A stretch of DNA of 64,000 nt from Sipunculus nudus (Eukaryota > Annelida > Sipuncula > Golfingiida > Sipunculidae), in the NCBI GenBank assembly GCA_026874595.1, contig CM049316.1:58167676-58231675 (forward strand). The letters are read 5' to 3'. Shown piece by piece: positions 60,171 to 64,000 of the stretch; the first letter of the stretch is position 1; the number at the start of each line of letters is the position of its first letter. A program made the position numbers and the translations under genes. The notes beneath the pieces were generated by a model. The model saw nothing but the letters and a program-made list of their open reading frames with translations, was not told the origin of the DNA and ran no database searches.

Positions 60171-62759
60171 TCAACTGGTATCACCGGACCATTGTTTACT
60201 ATATCGCAGTCATATATGAACTGTGTTGCAATATATTGAATTATTTGTCTCATACGAATTACGTACCATGCAAGACATTATTCACTCGGTAGTCGGAGGA
60301 ATGGCTCCCGCAACCTATAGCTTAGAAACTTTTTATACTGTCTCCTTCGTATGATAAAATATAAAAAAAACATGACGACATTGGTACTGGTAGTATTTAC
60401 AGACTACACGTGTTCTGTTTGACAGAGCTCTGTCAAATTATGCAAAATTTTGGTTTTGTCAGATGATTGACGCTTTACAATGTTTAAGGTCACCTGATTG
60501 GTTGCTCCTAAGTCCCATGCTTATGTTTATTCATTGTATGAATATGCGATTGAGGTCGCATAGAGTTCATGGATAAGTCAATTCACCTGCTTGTAAATCG
60601 CGATTTTATTTTCGCGACGATATCCCTTATCGCGAATTTTAAACCCGCTCGAATAAATAAACAACCACAGAACTTTCTGTAATCTGTCCATTATTATGAA
60701 ACTTAACTCTAGGAGTTTTTTTCCATCCTCATAATCATCATACCTTTCAGTCGTCCAAAAATGCATTTCTAAATACATTTCGTATGTATGTTATTATATG
60801 TAAGATATTATATTAATTAGACCAGTTGTTAAAATGTGACAATTAATTAAATATTTTTTATGTACTGATAATAATGGTGATAAGCTCATTGACTACGAAT
60901 GATCGTCATAACTCAAAATTTGGACGGATTTAAATTAGACTGTCGGGATACATGTAAAGGCAGGCCAAGAAAGGAATGGGTATTTATTCTAAATTGATCG
61001 TTGTATTTTGAGTATGTTTTACTGGTGTATCTAGTAACTAATCACACTATTTCGAAGATGTTCGATCTGCGACAGAATGTCATGAGTTCGACTAACAGTA
61101 ATAGATTGCGCCGCCAGTCCAAATCCATTAGTGTTCAACCAGTCTAGAAGATGTTTATGAGGTCATTAAAGAGATGTTTATTAGGTTGTTAAAGAGCTTT
61201 CATTTGCCATTTATCACAGTGCCTCGTTAATGTATTATAAACTCAAGATATAATACCAGCAATAAAAATAGTGTATGGGCCCAGTCAAGCAATCCTGCAG
61301 AGCTCTTCATGTTACACAGCATTAACTATATAAATCGCTTTTGAATTAGAGTATTAGAACTTTAATCCTCTTAATATTAAAAAGACTACTTAGATGTCAC
61401 AGTGCTTAGGGAGTTGTATTTGAAGTAACTAAAATATGAAATCTCATTGACGAATAAAAAGAAAATTTCTGTACGTTATATTCAATGTATGATATATACC
61501 ATATTATGTTTGATCAAACCAAGAAGTTAGGAGGATACATACATTTAACATTTGTTCAAGGTCCTCATATGACCAGTATATAGGTGCATGTTAAGTATAT
61601 AGTTTTTAAAGGTACCCTCTAATAATGGTAATCAGTAAACATTTTTTTTTTCAATTTCCTAAACTATGCAGTGCTGAATGAACCCTTAATAACTACCTGT
61701 TAATATGAGTAAACAGTTTCTTTTTTCAATGTCCTTATATCATTGTATACGAATGATAAGAAGTATGTGTGCGGAAGGAGCTATTCAACTACCTGACGGC
61801 AGAGAGTTGCAGGGTTTATCCCAGGGGCTATATGACTTGTACATAAAGGTGCGTACCCCTTCTTCACAAAAGGCTTGGCTTTAAGTGTACTTCAGATCGC
61901 AAAAAGGAAGGAATTCGGAAAACACAATTTGATACGATACGCAAACATGGGCGACGCGTCTACCACGTGCGGTTAGTTGTCTGTGCAAACTTTTGCCGAG
62001 GGTACGGTACAAAGGTCTTGTGCTTTTTAAACATATCTGACTGTTTCGCCAATAAACGTTTTGAACATTGGCCTGAGACGGGCGACAGCCGTCCCAGTGC
62101 CACACGCGCTAGTCATCAGGGGAAAATGTGGGTAAACACGTACGGGCGCCGCATAGCACCTGTTGAATATTGCGATTGAGGATTTTGACGCTGAATGCTG
62201 GGATGGAGGTTCCTCGGCGTCATGAACCCTGGCTGCACAGCCATCTGTGACACGGATAGTCTCCCGGATGTCAGAAATCGGAAATCTTTATTTAGTATTT
62301 GTCTATGCTTTTTCTGCCCGATCCATTACATGTGTTGAACAGATAATTGACACTTCATGTTTTTGTAAAAGAATGGTTTCACGAAAAAAACGGTACTCTT
62401 GAACCTTTTCATTTAGGTTTTTATGAAACCTGTTCTCATTGAACTAACAGTTTCCTGCAGTTTAATAGTTTTCCCTCATTGTTTTCCTTCAAAGCTTTAA
62501 TAAAGTCAAATATACTAGTCTGATCTCTGGATAATCCAAATTCCCGAAAATATTAACAAAAGAAAATAAATAATAGCTTTTAAGTAAAATGCTCACTTTT
62601 GTAATATAGTCCATCCCACTATCAGAGAGCCAAAATCAAGGAATAGATAATACTAGAGTATGATTGGCTGTGGCTTGACTATAGTAAAAACAGACTACCC
62701 CATACCTCCCCTGTTTGCAGAAGCTGCATTCAGGTTTAATTGTGTGTCTGTAATGGGTT
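60171..62759. other. intergenic DNA, no gene recognised
   Basis: Includes a perfect 20-bp palindrome (tttgacagagctctgtcaaa, 60418-60437), three TCGCGA motifs at 60598-60635 and a 23-bp tandem duplication (agatgttta...taaag, about 61148-61193). Otherwise AT-rich unique sequence. Confidence 0.45.
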
Positions 62760-64000
62760 TAAAGTTGCACTAGCGGCACAATCCTCACGCAGCGGTTACA
62801 AACTGCTGTCTTTCCAGATCTTCTCCTTTTTACCCGCTGCTTTGTGAAGCAAGGGTTTCGGGGTCTCGACACCATGGCTAGCACAGGGCCAAGAATCAGG
62901 GCCAAACGAGAACGGCTGTCTCGGATTTAAATGGGTGCATAATCTCATTGGTCTTATTACTATTGTTTGCCCTGTTCGAGCCCTGGTGGGGAGACCCGGG
63001 CTATCTTGCTATACAAAGGGCAGCGGTTAAAGCGAAGGAGAGTGTGGGTGTAACGACTGCAGTGTATAACAGCTGCGTTATAAGTTTACACTTAGCCGCA
63101 TGGTTGTAGGTAATGTCTAGTTCGAAAACCGTATCCGATGCTTAACCCTTGCCCAAAGACTTCAGCACAAAATTGCACACAAAGGAATGAAACTGAACAC
63201 GTGCGATCAAGAAATGCGGAAAGAAAAAAACTTCTTGCACGCCTAATAACCGTTTTAGTTGCGTATTTAAAAGGAGCTGAAAATACTAACAAAATTATCA
63301 AGTAGAAAGAACTGGGATAGACAGGTTGTAAAATTCCTATCAGACTGATATGTTTGGTGTTATCAGATTATAAGATTAATGCATAAAATTGAATTTTATG
63401 CGAAACTAAATCCGATTCATATAGATTGACCAGGAAATTACAAATGGCGACGCAGATACGATATGCCCGAAAATGATTGTGAAACTTTTTGTTGACCGAT
63501 ACCTGAAACAGATTGATCACGATTTTGGCAGGAAGTGATTTTCCCATATTATTACAGGAAGTAATTTGAGAGTCCCGACAGACAGACAATCTCTAGACGG
63601 AGTCATTGCGTGGACGGAACCTGGTATTTTTACAAATTACGCCTCTGTCTTTTTGTAATACTTTCGATTAGTCACGTTTACTTGTATAGGTGGTAGGTCA
63701 TGGACTCGAATTTTTCTGTGAAAACTAATGATAGCACAACATTAGCGACCTACCCGGACTTAACGCGGGCGTAAATGATGCCAGGTTAAAGGTGCCCATT
63801 CTGTACCTGAGGTGTATCAAATAAGGCTGATCTCTTAAATCTTCTTTTAAAATATACCCAAAAAGCGGCGATCCCACAGTGCAGATGCTCTACGCGTCCG
63901 TATATCATTCATATCCACTTGCTTATAACGTGTGGGGGCGCTTCAAACAGGGCAAACAATGACATTTGGTGACAATTCAGTCTAACCAAATTTCCTAAAT
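62760..64000. other. intergenic DNA with a GC-richer island
   Basis: The block at about 62760-63080 is GC-richer and contains tgccctgttcgagccctgg, a B-box-like string, but no matching A box at tRNA spacing, so no SINE is called. No gene is recognised to the end of the window. Confidence 0.4.

Noticed and set aside
60418-60437. 20-bp perfect palindrome as a transposon end
   Set aside because: No flanking duplication or related copy in the window, so it is recorded only as a short palindrome.
62980-63025. SINE head suggested by the B-box-like gttcgagccc
   Set aside because: No A box at the proper spacing and no second copy in the window.

Overview
This window looks like non-coding nuclear DNA from an animal, most likely an invertebrate. 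It is AT-rich and full of long (TA)n, (TC/GA)n and (GT)n microsatellites, poly-C tracts, tRNA-derived SINE heads and short non-autonomous DNA transposons. The Helitron-like elements with a hairpin and microsatellite core, together with the SINE styles, suggest a lophotrochozoan, possibly a bivalve mollusc. That assignment is inference. No bacterial, organellar or viral gene organisation is visible.

I recognise no intact protein-coding gene. Nearly all open frames are the length expected by chance, lie in microsatellites or repeats, or begin with TTG or GTG. The only recognisable protein trace is a frameshifted C-terminal remnant of an L1/Tx1-type LINE ORF2 near 29.8-30.2 kb. One open frame (12.18-12.86 kb, 226 codons without a stop) is longer than expected by chance, but I cannot assign it.

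Layout. 1-13 kb: simple repeats, two Helitron-like elements (5.1 and 6.7 kb), a tRNA-derived SINE head (6.1 kb) and three copies of an unclassified roughly 400-bp repeat (9.0, 9.6 and 13.0 kb). 13-21 kb: mostly unique sequence, a strong 92-nt hairpin (18.1 kb) and a 34-bp minisatellite (20.9 kb). 21.6-27.0 kb: a 5.4-kb inverted repeat with roughly 830-bp arms. Its spacer holds a PIF/Harbinger-type MITE with a TTA duplication and a Helitron-like insertion. 27-37 kb: the LINE remnant, a SINE tail and three Helitron-like copies. 37.7-40.2 kb: two more copies of the 400-bp repeat. One is split by a second MITE with a TAA duplication, and the other preserves the uninterrupted target. 41.5-50.8 kb: a dense cluster of Helitron-like elements, pogo-like ends, SINEs and a roughly 50-bp minisatellite. 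50.8-64 kb: mostly unique sequence with microsatellites, a 618-bp terminal-inverted-repeat element (59.2 kb), a cluster of CRE palindromes (60.1 kb) and several GC-richer islands that could be conserved regulatory DNA.

The main biological content is therefore a layered record of transposon insertion in a gene-poor interval. Several insertions can be ordered in time from the sequence alone. The least explained objects are the large diverged inverted repeat, the 54-bp near-perfect palindrome at 50.28 kb and the pre-miRNA-sized hairpin at 18.13 kb.
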